DNA of 64,000 nt, taken from Paraburkholderia xenovorans LB400. GTDB taxonomy: Bacteria > Pseudomonadota > Gammaproteobacteria > Burkholderiales > Burkholderiaceae. Under the pieces are notes generated by a model. It was not told where the DNA came from. It saw only the letters and a program-made list of their open reading frames with translations, and did not search any database. Positions 18,599-26,981 of this stretch are shown piece by piece. The position numbers and the translations under genes were made by a program. The stretch's first letter is position 1, and each line of letters opens with the position of its first letter. The stretch is taken from positions 1,116,001 through 1,180,000 of the forward strand of contig NC_007953.1 of the NCBI RefSeq assembly GCF_000013645.1, read 5' to 3'.

Positions 18599-20125
18599 TC
18601 AAGCGCGACCGTATGTATCGTCAAAACGAACGATGTCGTCTTCGCCAAGATACGGTCCGGACTGCACTTCGATGAGTTCGAGCGGCAACTTGCCCGGATT
18701 CTCCAGGCGATGCGTCACGCCCAGTGGAATGAAGGTCGACTGGTTCTCGCTGAGCATGAATTCCTCGTTGCCGCGTGTCACCAGCGCCGTGCCACTCACC
18801 ACGATCCAGTGCTCGGCGCGATGGTGATGCAATTGCAACGACAGGCGGCCGCCCGGGTTCACGACGATCCGCTTTACCTGAAAACGTTCGCCGTGATCGA
18901 TCGAGTCGTAGTAACCCCATGGGCGCCGTACCTTCCGGTGCGCGTCGACCTCGGGTGCCTGCAGCGCTCTCATCCGGCTGACCACGCTCTTTACTTCCTG
19001 TACGCGCGAGCGGTCGGCGACCAGCACGGCGTCGTCGGTCTCCACAACGACCACGTTGGTCAGGCCGACACATGCAATGAGGCGCCCCTGCGAGTGGGCA
19101 AAGCTGGATGTCGTACCTTCGAACACGACCCTTCCGCGCGCGGCGTTGCCGTCCGCGTCCTTATCGAGCGCTTCCCACACCGCATCCCATGACCCAAGAT
19201 CCGACCACCCTGCATCAAGCGGTACCACCACGCCGTCCGCGAACCGCTCGTCCGATCCGAGACGCTCCATCACCGCATAATCAATCGAATCCGCCGGAGA
19301 AGACTTGAAAGCGTCCGCGCCTGGGCGGAAATACGCGCCGTCGTGAGTACCCTGTGCGTGGGCCAATACACACGCGTCATGCATCACCGGTTGCATGATC
19401 CTGAGCATGGCAAGCCACACGCTCGCCCGCACTGCGAATATGCCGCTGTTCCACCAGTACCGGCCCGACGCGAGATACTGCTCGGCCAATTCGGCTGCGG
19501 GTTTTTCGACGAAACTCGCGATACGATGTGCACCACGGCCGAGCTCAGAACCCAGCCTGATATAACCAAAGCCCGTGTCGGGGCGCGTCGGCGGCACTCC
19601 CAGTGTCACAATGGCGCCGCGCTGCGCATGCTGCACCGCCACTGCGATCGCTGAATGAAAAGCCACGAGGTTCTCGATCGCGTGATCCGCCGGCATTGCA
19701 ACAATGATCGCGTCGTCGCCCTCCGAGCACAAATCCGCTGCGGCGATCGTCAGCGCCGGCGCAGTATCGCGCCGCGCCGGCTCGACCACGATGCGCGCAT
19801 CGATTCCCCTCGCGCGGAGTTGCTCCGACGTGACGAAGCGGTGTTCGTCCCCGCACACGATAATCGGCGCGCTAACCATGCTTCCATCGGCGCGGAAGCC
19901 TTCCATCCGCTGCACGGTGGCTTGTAGCAGCGAATCGGATCCCAGCACGTCGATCAGTTGTTTCGGATAGTGTTCGCGTGACATGGGCCACAGTCGCGAA
20001 CCAGCCCCGCCCGCCAGCACAACAGGTACGAGTCGCGTGGCCAATGCAGCGGTACTCTTTTCCGTCCGGACGACCTCGCTTTCACCGCAGGCAACTTCCG
20101 CCTCACCCACTGACGTATGACTCAT
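18599..20125 (-). CDS. manC: Mannose-1-phosphate guanylyltransferase / mannose-6-phosphate isomerase (ManC, BceA-like)
   Basis: This bifunctional enzyme makes GDP-mannose and interconverts fructose-6-P and mannose-6-P. The 508-residue protein has the nucleotidyltransferase signature VVLAGGAGSRLWPMSREHYP near residue 35 and FVEKP near 203 in the first domain, and a C-terminal cupin isomerase domain beginning RPWGYYDSIDHGERFQVKRI near 393, with metal-site residues in LHHHRAEHWIVVSG. The ATG at 20125 has AGGAG at proper spacing; upstream sequence in frame is leader. It is the first gene of the EPS operon. No phosphomannomutase gene is present in the window. Confidence 0.95.
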   Translation of the reverse strand: MSHTSVGEAEVACGESEVVRTEKSTAALATRLVPVVLAGGAGSRLWPMSREHYPKQLIDVLGSDSLLQATVQRMEGFRADGSMVSAPIIVCGDEHRFVTSEQLRARGIDARIVVEPARRDTAPALTIAAADLCSEGDDAIIVAMPADHAIENLVAFHSAIAVAVQHAQRGAIVTLGVPPTRPDTGFGYIRLGSELGRGAHRIASFVEKPAAELAEQYLASGRYWWNSGIFAVRASVWLAMLRIMQPVMHDACVLAHAQGTHDGAYFRPGADAFKSSPADSIDYAVMERLGSDERFADGVVVPLDAGWSDLGSWDAVWEALDKDADGNAARGRVVFEGTTSSFAHSQGRLIACVGLTNVVVVETDDAVLVADRSRVQEVKSVVSRMRALQAPEVDAHRKVRRPWGYYDSIDHGERFQVKRIVVNPGGRLSLQLHHHRAEHWIVVSGTALVTRGNEEFMLSENQSTFIPLGVTHRLENPGKLPLELIEVQSGPYLGEDDIVRFDDTYGRA

Positions 20126-20376
20126 CTCTACTCCTATTTGCAGTTCAAACAGAACCAGCAATTACTGCGCTCTGAATGGCGCGCCGCCCTACCTGGCGAT
20201 CTCCACCGGAATCACGCTTTTCCGAAAAGAGCTGAGAAAGTGCGTCATTTACCTACAATGAAACTCGCTCGTTCTTTTTAAAACCCGGCGGTAAATGTGC
20301 TGCGACGGCCTTAATACAAAACGCTATTACTGCTTCTTGCCCATGCAAAAACCCATCTCGACTTCAGTTGCGGTGC
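20126..20376 (-). other. Long 5' leader of the EPS operon
   Basis: If transcription starts just downstream of the -10 hexamer at 20377-20382, the manC mRNA carries a leader of roughly 245 nt. No gene, riboswitch or terminator hairpin was recognised in it. The length leaves room for post-transcriptional control. Confidence 0.5.
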
Positions 20377-20436
20377 ATCATATCCGGGCCGACTTCCGGC
20401 ATAATGCGACTGACGGAAAACGCCAACATGTTGGCG
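20377..20436 (-). promoter_or_regulatory. EPS operon promoter with CGCCAACATGTTGGCG operator
   Basis: A perfect 16-bp palindrome CGCCAACATGTTGGCG lies at 20421-20436. Reading the minus strand, TTCCGTCAG begins 11 nt past its centre and the -10 hexamer TATGAT (20382-20377) begins exactly 46 nt after it, which puts the palindrome centre near -58. There is no good -35 box, so an activator is expected. The same arrangement occurs before the yjbH gene and before all three GlxA-type regulator genes. The bound protein is inferred, not shown. Confidence 0.75.
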
Positions 20437-20708
20437 CTTTAGCCCATTCGCGCGCGACGTGTGGAAATGGCTCAATGCGTGTCCCGACGTCGTGCATCAG
20501 TCACGCACGGCTACGACGATGCAAACCGAGTTGTCAAACATGAGCAGGCTACCGTGGCAACTTACGCCAACGCCTTGGCCGATCGTGCCCGGTTTTCTGG
20601 GCACATGGCGCCTTTTATGAACTGGGACAGAACGCCTGGGTGACGCCGGGCCATAGCGGTCTACGTTGATGAGGTTGGCGATGCTCCGAAGGAGCAAGCC
20701 TGGCAGAT

Positions 20709-20966
20709 CTAGCACATGAAGACACACGCGATAAAAGATGCAATGCCCACCGGCACCACAAAAAATGTGCACAGCATCATTCGCATGATCAACCTGGCTC
20801 TTGCAACTTCCCAAGGGCCGCGTGCACGCCGCGGCTGAAACTCGAGAAAGATTGCCCATTGATAGTGCCGCCTCCCGACCCTCAAAGCGGAAAGTAAGCT
20901 GAAGATCAAATAGACCAGCGTCCAGCCTAGACACAATCTGGAAAGAATCGGAAGAACGATTGCCAT
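20709..20966 (-). CDS. Small membrane protein, two predicted helices
   Basis: This 85-residue hypothetical protein has two hydrophobic segments (IVLPILSRLCLGWTLVYLIF, residues 3-22, and MMLCTFFVVPVGIASFIACV, about 63-82) separated by a basic, Arg-rich loop. No family is recognised. The frame stays open further upstream, but that part crosses a terminator and looks non-coding, so the ATG at 20966 is preferred. The ribosome binding site is weak. It lies alone between the EPS promoter and rmlC. Confidence 0.4.
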   Translation of the reverse strand: MAIVLPILSRLCLGWTLVYLIFSLLSALRVGRRHYQWAIFLEFQPRRARGPWEVARARLIMRMMLCTFFVVPVGIASFIACVFMC

Positions 20967-21377
20967 ATATTTGCCACATGATTTAACAACTAGGTTTCCT
21001 GATCCTACCGGGCGCTGCAACCAAGAAAAAAAACCGACACATCGTGTCGGTTCAAAAAAAGCTCCCGGATATTCCGAGGACCGCCTCCGGAAGCCTGAGA
21101 GAAGTGTATCGTCGCTGAATAGCGCGACCCTATTCCGACATAGATGTGCACTCTGACGCCAACTGAACTGTGAGTCCAATAGTGATTGGATGATAGCTGG
21201 CGTATCGCACCAATCTTTTGGCGCTAAAGGCCAAGTTCACCGCTGTACCATCCAGAGACCTGGAGATGAACGTTCTTGCGCAACATCTTGCGATACGCAG
21301 TTCAATCCGACCGGAATTGTTTGGAAACAGGCGGGGCGGCACGACGTATTTCACTTTTTTCATCTTATCCTTCACAG
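20967..21377. other. Intergenic region with one terminator, otherwise nothing recognised
   Basis: Apart from the minus-strand terminator at 21026-21052, no gene is supported here. CCAATCTTTTGG at 21210-21221 resembles the EPS operator but lacks a -10 box at the shared spacing. Confidence 0.4.
21026..21052 (-). terminator. Rho-independent terminator on the minus strand
   Basis: AACCGACAC / GTGTCGGTT form a 9-bp perfect stem with a 3-nt loop (21032-21052). On the minus strand the stem runs into eight T residues. It would stop leftward transcripts coming from the rmlC side before they reach the small membrane-protein gene. No minus-strand gene directly upstream was identified. Confidence 0.75.
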
Positions 21378-21926
21378 ATGGCAATTCAGGTTAAACACAC
21401 AGAAATCCGCGATGTCAAGCTGATTGAGCCATGCATTCTCTCGGACATGCGAGGCGTTTCGTTTGACAGCTTCGATCAGGACGAATTCGAGGAACGTGTG
21501 GCGCGCGGCTACCGGTTCGTGCAGGAGCGCCACTCGGTGTCTCTCCATAATGTGCTGTGCGGTCTTCATTATCAGATTCAACGCCCGCAAGGAAAACTGG
21601 TACGAGTAGTAAACGGTGAAGTGTTCGATGTGGCGGTCGACTTGCGACGCTGGTCGCCCACGTTCGGGCGCTGGATCAGCGCGCGGCTATCGGCATCGAA
21701 CTGTCGCCAGTTATGGATCCCCCCAGGGTTTGCGCATGGTTTCCGGGTATTGTCGGATGTCGCCGAGGTACTCTGCAAGACAACCGAGCGTGGCTTTGTC
21801 GAGCATGAGCGCACATTGCAGTGGGACGATCCTGATATCGCGATTTCCTGGGATCTGGACGAAGCTCCAATCACGTCCACGCGCGATGCAGCAGGTACAA
21901 GCTTCAGCACGGCGGAAGTCTATTGA
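21378..21926 (+). CDS. rmlC: dTDP-4-dehydrorhamnose 3,5-epimerase-like protein (RmlC family)
   Basis: RmlC enzymes epimerise C3 and C5 of dTDP-4-keto-6-deoxyglucose for rhamnose synthesis. The 182-residue cupin matches the family along its length: LHNVLCGLHYQ near residue 60, GKLVRVVNGEVFDVAVDLRR near 75, LWIPPGFAHGF near 111 and the C-terminal DDPDIAISWDL. Two normally conserved active-site positions differ: the Arg of the usual RGLHYQ is Cys, and the catalytic Tyr of the usual LYKTT is Cys (VLCKTTE). Activity may be lost or altered. rmlA, rmlB and rmlD are not in the window. Start chosen at ATG 21378; no clear ribosome binding site. Confidence 0.85.
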   Translation: MAIQVKHTEIRDVKLIEPCILSDMRGVSFDSFDQDEFEERVARGYRFVQERHSVSLHNVLCGLHYQIQRPQGKLVRVVNGEVFDVAVDLRRWSPTFGRWISARLSASNCRQLWIPPGFAHGFRVLSDVAEVLCKTTERGFVEHERTLQWDDPDIAISWDLDEAPITSTRDAAGTSFSTAEVY

Positions 21927-22028
21927 GGGCAATTCCTTTGCATGGCCGGACACGCACCTGTCGATTCGACCGCCTATCATTCGACCACCGCACCCGGAAA
22001 TAGTCTCCTGTAGAAGCTGGCGGCACGC

Positions 22029-23024
22029 CTAGCTAAAAGATCGCTTGCTTGCACGATACTCCGTTGGCGTTGCTCCCAGGTATTTGCGAAATACTTTCGA
22101 AAGCTGTCCGCCACTTCCCATTCCGCACCGCCGGGCGATCTTGTCGACTGGAAGGTCGGTTTCAAAAAGAAGACGGCAGCATTTGTCAACTCGCACATAC
22201 AGAAGGTAGTCGGACGGCGTCACACCCATTTCCATCTTGAAGCGACGCAAGAAATTTCGTTCACTCATCGCGACGAATTGCGCTGCCTCTTCAATCGTAA
22301 TCGCCCTGCCGCAGTTCATTTCCAACCATTGTGCCGATGACTGTATTTTTTCACTTACGGCGCTAAACATGTTCTTTTTTTGAACGGAGCTAAGCTGCGC
22401 CTCAAAACGCAACTGCAGGGAGCTCGCGATTTCGCGTGCGGCTTCTGCGCCGAAATCTTCTTCGATCATTGCTAGTGCAGCTCGCAACGGAGTACTTGTT
22501 CGTTGGGAGACGGGCGCCTTTAACCCGTTCCATGCAACCGCATGAGCACCTTCGCTGCGGCGCAATTTCCGGCTTATATCGGAGGACCTGGTGTCGTCCA
22601 GTAGTAAGCGTTTTTCGGCGATTGGAAAAATCCGTTCGCTGCGCAAGTCGAGTCGATGCAGCCAGGCGACCAGACGTTCCTCACTCAGCATACTGTGGAC
22701 ACCGGCGCCCGCAGCAATGAAAAGCGCATGGAATTCGTCCGTGCGACCACCCGATTTGATGGTGTCTGTGCAAACGAATACCGATGACGAACTCGCTATT
22801 CTGCCTCCGTCCATCGAGAGGAGATGAACGTCGTAACATGGGCCGCTCATACGCGTGGACAGACAGAGCGCATTGGCAGACTGGAAAATCTCCACTACGG
22901 TGGCTGCCTCCGGCAGTGAAAATCCATTGAACAGTGCAATGCCTATACGTTTTTTCGCGCGATCGTCCTGAAATATCTGGGTCTGAGTCGCATAGCGATT
23001 ACGGCGGGCAAAAAAGACTGCCAT
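22029..23024 (-). CDS. GlxA-family AraC-type transcriptional regulator (copy 1)
   Basis: This 331-residue regulator combines an N-terminal DJ-1/PfpI (amidase-like) domain (RIGIALFNGFSLPEAATVVE near residue 26; FHALFIAAGAGVHSM near 96) with a C-terminal AraC double HTH (FVAMSERNFLRRFKMEMGVT near 245, then KIARRCGMGSGGQLSKVFRK). The nucleophile-elbow Cys of the amidase fold is absent (FPIAEKRLLL), so the domain is probably a sensor rather than an enzyme. The chosen start, ATG 23024 after GGGGGACAGTGGG, aligns its length with the two paralogues at 25.7 and 27.6 kb. All three share one promoter architecture. Confidence 0.9.
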   Translation of the reverse strand: MAVFFARRNRYATQTQIFQDDRAKKRIGIALFNGFSLPEAATVVEIFQSANALCLSTRMSGPCYDVHLLSMDGGRIASSSSVFVCTDTIKSGGRTDEFHALFIAAGAGVHSMLSEERLVAWLHRLDLRSERIFPIAEKRLLLDDTRSSDISRKLRRSEGAHAVAWNGLKAPVSQRTSTPLRAALAMIEEDFGAEAAREIASSLQLRFEAQLSSVQKKNMFSAVSEKIQSSAQWLEMNCGRAITIEEAAQFVAMSERNFLRRFKMEMGVTPSDYLLYVRVDKCCRLLFETDLPVDKIARRCGMGSGGQLSKVFRKYLGATPTEYRASKRSFS

Positions 23025-23088
23025 CCCACTGTCCCCCAAAATAAGTGGCCTCCTACAGCTGGATTTGAGCCGTTTCCAAGCCGCGACA

Positions 23089-23148
23089 ATCGTACACAAT
23101 CGATACGCATAAGGTCATTGGATGACCGAATAGGATAATAAGTTGTCG
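23089..23148 (-). promoter_or_regulatory. Promoter of GlxA-type copy 1, degenerate copy of the EPS operator
   Basis: The -10 hexamer TACGAT (23094-23089) lies exactly 46 nt from the centre of a degenerate operator at 23133-23148, and TTCGGTCAT sits 11 nt past that centre, as in the four clearer copies. The left half CGACAACT matches CGCCAACA at six of eight positions; the right half is poor. The -10 box is about 65 nt before the ATG. Confidence 0.55.
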
Positions 23149-23626
23149 GCCACGGATGGCCCCTGCACGCGAGCAGACAGGCACAACTGCGGAAATAGCC
23201 GCGGGCCGGTGCGGGACGGCCGGATGTCTTATAGTGAAATTTGCTGTCCTACGCGACTGATACGGTATTGCTCATCCCTTTGCATATGCCACCAACCCAC
23301 GCATGAACGATGGGCATTGGAATGTTGGCTGGCTGCGTCAAAAGCTGGACAAATTCTGCCGGCCTCCGTCGGCAATGACCCAGCCGACCTACACTGTTTT
23401 TGCTCGTAAACGTCGGCGAACACTTTGACATGCTGGAAACTTCGCTTTGACCGGCCCAATGGATTATTTGTTGATCCAGTCAAATAGAGACTCGTCACTA
23501 TCCGCAGCCAGGGCCAGTCGCATGATCTCCGGCAATCTACGGCACGATTTGATTCGATCAGTCTGCACAATTGCGGTCACCACTCAACAAATGGATTCAA
23601 GCGTCATGCCCAGGGAAGGAAACTTC
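23149..23626. other. Intergenic region, nothing recognised
   Basis: This lies between the promoter of the first GlxA-type regulator (minus) and a plus-strand hypothetical gene. No gene, repeat or terminator could be supported. Confidence 0.4.
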
Positions 23627-24052
23627 ATGCAGGCCCACGTTCAACCAGGCGATCTGGACACGCTATCACCCACCACTTGCATACGCGCGAGCCTACGGCT
23701 CTGGGGGTACGATCCATTGGTCGTTGAAGCGTGGATCAAGAGACTACCTGACGCCCGCGGACGGGTGTCGTGGGAAATCGCTCACGACCGGGAGGCGAAC
23801 GGCGCGGATGTCGTCGTGCATCTGCTCAATCCTTCTCGAACTTCGGCACCGTTCTGCTGGAATTGCGCCGGCGCGAGCCGCGCAATGAGGTTGTCCATCG
23901 GTACGGGACGTACCGAGATCGCCCTCTTCGCCGGACGTTTTCAACAGTTGGAATTTCCTCGCGTAGGACCCTGGTTTGCCTCGGAAGGATTGCCCATCAG
24001 GATGGCCCTTCATAAGCTGGCGCAGTCGCTCGTTACTTCCTTTTTCGATTAG
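23627..24052 (+). CDS. Hypothetical protein
   Basis: The 141-residue protein begins MQAHVQPGDLDTLSPTTCIR and belongs to no family I recognise. It is a mixed alpha/beta-looking soluble chain without signal peptide or membrane segment. The ATG at 23627 is preferred because GGAAGG lies just upstream; the frame stays open to 23447. It converges with galU and ends 54 nt from it. Confidence 0.5.
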   Translation: MQAHVQPGDLDTLSPTTCIRASLRLWGYDPLVVEAWIKRLPDARGRVSWEIAHDREANGADVVVHLLNPSRTSAPFCWNCAGASRAMRLSIGTGRTEIALFAGRFQQLEFPRVGPWFASEGLPIRMALHKLAQSLVTSFFD

Positions 24053-24106
24053 GGGCTCGGGATTTCGCGGTGACAAAGGCGCCCGGCCACCCGCGATTAT
24101 GGCAAT

Positions 24107-24988
24107 TCACATCTGCAGGAGAGATAGATGTTTCTCAAGGTACGCACGGAATTCGGAACGTACCTCAGGATGCCGTAACGCAAATTCCACCGTGGCCTTC
24201 AGATAACCCAGCTTGCTACCGCAGTCAAAGCGTGTGCCGTGGTACTTGTATGCCAGCACCTGTTCATCGGCAAGCAGCGACTGGATCGCATCCGTCAACT
24301 GAAGTTCCCCACCGGCGCCGGCCTTGATGGCGCGCAGATGCTTGAAAATTCGCGGCTTCAGCACGTATCGCCCCACTACACCCAGGTTCGAAGGCGCCAC
24401 ATTCGGCTCAGGCTTTTCAACGATGCCCGCCATCCTGATGATCGAGTCCCCCCATTCCGATCCATCGATAACGCCATACGAGCCGGTATCCTGCGACGGG
24501 ATTTCCTCAACGCCTATCATTGAGCTATGGTAGTGATCGAACGCTTCGATCATCTGCCTCATGACCGGCGGTGTGCCGTGCAGAAGATCGTCCGCGAGAA
24601 TGACCGCGAACGGGTTGTCACCGACCAGCTTTTCTGCGCACAGCACCGCGTGGCCGAGGCCGAGCGCCTCCGACTGACGCACGTAAAAGCAATCGACATG
24701 GCTCGGCTTGATGCTGCGCACCAGTTCGAGCAGCTTGTCCTTGCCGCGCGCTTCCAGTTCGGCCTCGATCTCGTAGGACTTGTCGAAGTGATCCTCGATC
24801 GCGCGCTTGCTGCGGCCAGTGACGAAAATCATTTCGGTGATGCCGGCCGCCATGGCCTCTTCGACCGCGTACTGAATCAGCGGCTTGTCGACGATCGGCA
24901 GCATCTCTTTCGGGCTCGCCTTTGTAGCAGGAAGAAATCGGGTGCCAAGACCCGCTACGGGAAACACAGCCTTGGTAACTTTCAGCAT
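24107..24988 (-). CDS. galU: UTP--glucose-1-phosphate uridylyltransferase
   Basis: GalU makes UDP-glucose from UTP and glucose-1-phosphate, the substrate of WcaJ and a general sugar donor. The 293-residue protein starts MLKVTKAVFPVAGLGTRFLP, the nucleotide-binding signature, and has ATKASPKEMLPIVDKPLIQY, VGDNPFAVILADDLL near 127 and the VEKP motif near 193. ATG 24988 has GGAG at 6 nt. It lies outside the EPS operon, between two GlxA-type regulator genes. No copy of the shared EPS promoter could be placed upstream. Confidence 0.96.
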   Translation of the reverse strand: MLKVTKAVFPVAGLGTRFLPATKASPKEMLPIVDKPLIQYAVEEAMAAGITEMIFVTGRSKRAIEDHFDKSYEIEAELEARGKDKLLELVRSIKPSHVDCFYVRQSEALGLGHAVLCAEKLVGDNPFAVILADDLLHGTPPVMRQMIEAFDHYHSSMIGVEEIPSQDTGSYGVIDGSEWGDSIIRMAGIVEKPEPNVAPSNLGVVGRYVLKPRIFKHLRAIKAGAGGELQLTDAIQSLLADEQVLAYKYHGTRFDCGSKLGYLKATVEFALRHPEVRSEFRAYLEKHLSLLQM

Positions 24989-25689
24989 AAGAACTCCGAA
25001 TATCCTTGACGTGATCGATTGGCGGTCGTGGATCGCCTCTCCTGCTCCACGTCGATAGCCCGACAACCCGCGGTCGACGGCGACGCGCATAAGCAAGCTG
25101 TGCGAAGACCGGCGCTTGAGCCAGCCACCAGTCGTTCGTGATAACTATTGAGGTTCAACGATCGTTGTCGCCAATCCCGATCAATGCGGGCAGGCGCGCG
25201 CATAAGGCGTCAGTTACCGACCTAACCGCGTGTGGCGAAAGCGATTCGGGTTTTGGCTGAACCGGAGCTGATTGACGAATTCTTGGCGCGCCGCCCAGCC
25301 CTCCCCGCCGAGCTTGCTTCCACGATGGGCCACAACCACTGCGTCAGTTTAGCGATTCTTTCTCAGACGAGCGTTTGCGCGCCGCGCCTGATTTGCACGT
25401 AAACCCCGTTTTTACAATTCTTCGGCGTGCGCCAGTCATGCCGCTTAACGATTCGCCACTGATGCAGATAATTCGCCAGGGAAGTCGATCCGGATTGTGC
25501 CGGCTAATCTCAATGCGGCACGGCAAAAACAGGTTCCATCACAATAGCTAACATCATTGGCAATAAATTTAACGTAAATCCCGTGAAAATTCAGCATCGC
25601 TTTCATGTCCATTGATATGGAATTGTCCCCAACCCGGTCACAATGCCGAATTGAACAATGCCCGAAATACGGTCATCGTTATCAGTCTC
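24989..25689. other. Intergenic region upstream of galU, nothing recognised
   Basis: About 700 nt without a supported gene. GCTAACATCATTGGC at 25547-25561 resembles the EPS operator but has five bases between the arms instead of four and no TAnnAT at the shared distance. No terminator was found. Confidence 0.4.
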
Positions 25690-26685
25690 TCAAGACCGTT
25701 TGCTGACGCGATATTCGGTAGGTGTGGTCGCCAGATGCTTGCGAAAAAGCTTGGCGAGCCGCCCGCCGCATCCAATGCCACAGTGACGCGCCACCTTATC
25801 GACCGGCAGGGTGGTTTCGACAAGAAGGCGGCAGCTCATATCAAGCCGCACGTATAGCAAATAGTCGGACGGCGTTACGCCCATTTCGATCTTGAAACGC
25901 CGCAGGAAATTACGCTCGCTCATGCAGGCAATCTGCGCCGCGTCATCGATCGAGATCGGCCGATGGGCGTTCGCCTCCAGCCACTTTGCCGACGCCTTGA
26001 CATTCTCGCTCACACCGACCGAAGCGTTCTTGCGCACAATCGCGGTAAACCGCGTGTCTGCGGATGGTGCGACCCAGTCAGCGACCTGACGCGCGATTTC
26101 GCTGCCAAAATCCTCTTCGACCAGTGCGATGGCCGTTTGCAACGGGCTGGCAACGGCGGCCGATGAACCGTCTCCGTTGCCCACGCCTAGCCGCATGATT
26201 TCATCGATATATACGGCGTGCCGCCTGATCGTGGGGGCCAGTCTGAATCCAGCGCCATCTAGCAGCAATTGTCCTTCGCCGATCGGGAACACCAGGTCGG
26301 CGCGCGGATGCATCCGACGCAGCCAGGCAATCAAGCGTTCATCGCGTAGCGCATCGTTGACCCCCGCGCCGCCCGCAATAAACAACGCGTGAAAGCGCTC
26401 CTGATCGCGCCGCACATCGATGCCTTCGGTCCAGACGAACACCGATGACGAGCTGACGATCCTCCCTCCTGTTACCGACAGCAAACTGACGTCGTAACGC
26501 ACTGCGTCACGCCGTTCGCCCTCGGTTAGCAGCTTCACCGACTGGAATACCTCCACGACCGCTGCAGTCTCCGGAAGAGCAAAGCCGCCAAACAGAACGA
26601 TGCCAATACGCTTCACAGTGCCAGTCCCTGGCGAAACCTGGCGCCGCATAGCGTCATTGCTGTAAAGGACTGAAGAGCACTCCAT
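25690..26685 (-). CDS. GlxA-family AraC-type transcriptional regulator (copy 2)
   Basis: The 331-residue paralogue of the regulators at 22.0 and 27.6 kb. DJ-1/PfpI-like domain: RIGIVLFGGFALPETAAVVE near residue 26, SSSSVFVWTEG near 78 and FHALFIAGGAGVNDA near 96; the elbow Cys is replaced (FPIGEGQLLL). AraC HTH: IACMSERNFLRRFKIEMGVT near 255, then KVARHCGIGCGGRLAKLFRK near 300. The region between the two domains is shorter than in typical GlxA proteins. ATG 26685 follows CCCGGGGAAAA. A strong copy of the EPS operator lies about 118 nt upstream, so autoregulation is plausible. Confidence 0.92.
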   Translation of the reverse strand: MECSSVLYSNDAMRRQVSPGTGTVKRIGIVLFGGFALPETAAVVEVFQSVKLLTEGERRDAVRYDVSLLSVTGGRIVSSSSVFVWTEGIDVRRDQERFHALFIAGGAGVNDALRDERLIAWLRRMHPRADLVFPIGEGQLLLDGAGFRLAPTIRRHAVYIDEIMRLGVGNGDGSSAAVASPLQTAIALVEEDFGSEIARQVADWVAPSADTRFTAIVRKNASVGVSENVKASAKWLEANAHRPISIDDAAQIACMSERNFLRRFKIEMGVTPSDYLLYVRLDMSCRLLVETTLPVDKVARHCGIGCGGRLAKLFRKHLATTPTEYRVSKRS

Positions 26686-26751
26686 CTGATTTTCCCCGGG
26701 AATTAGTTGCGCGTTGCAGCCTGCTTTGAAGCGGCTTAATTGTTAAACGCG

Positions 26752-26811
26752 ATCCTACATAAGGACGGTTCGCAACGTATTTCGATGGCTGAATTGACCA
26801 ACATGTTGGCG
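26752..26811 (-). promoter_or_regulatory. Promoter of GlxA-type copy 2 with CCAACATGTTGG operator
   Basis: The 12-bp perfect palindrome CCAACATGTTGG is at 26798-26809. On the minus strand TTCAGCCAT begins 11 nt past the centre and TAGGAT (26757-26752) begins 46 nt past it. The -10 box is about 65 nt before the ATG at 26685. Confidence 0.72.
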
Positions 26812-26981
26812 GCTACGATCAATTCCCTCGTGGCCGCATTGTGCCAAATATTCCGCATTGGGAAGTCAATATCTTCAATACGGAATATATTTCAAATTAA
26901 TTTCATTAAAACTGGCTATTTTAATGTTATTGCTTCCATTTTTTTCCAAATCCGCAGCGTACGCACGATTGCTTAATTGAA

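Noticed and set aside
20377..20436. Sigma-54 (-24/-12) promoter at the EPS operon
   Set aside because: No TGGCAC-N5-TTGC pattern fits; a TATGAT-type -10 box conserved in five sites fits sigma-70 with an activator better.
21210..21221. CCAATCTTTTGG as an operator for rmlC
   Set aside because: Only the outer arms match and no -10 hexamer is present at the shared spacing.
25547..25561. GCTAACATCATTGGC as a sixth EPS-type operator, upstream of galU
   Set aside because: The arms are separated by five bases instead of four, there is no TTCNGYCA box, and no TAnnAT lies 46 nt away on either strand.
26785..26820. Plus-strand short peptides across the palindromes (for example MAELTNMLAAT, MAELANTLAAE, MPLTEKANMLAEY, MRLTENANMLAL) looking like a conserved small-protein start
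   Set aside because: The resemblance follows from the DNA palindrome. The copy at 23.1 kb has a stop in this frame, the frames differ in length and tail, and conservation extends to the -10 box outside the peptides.
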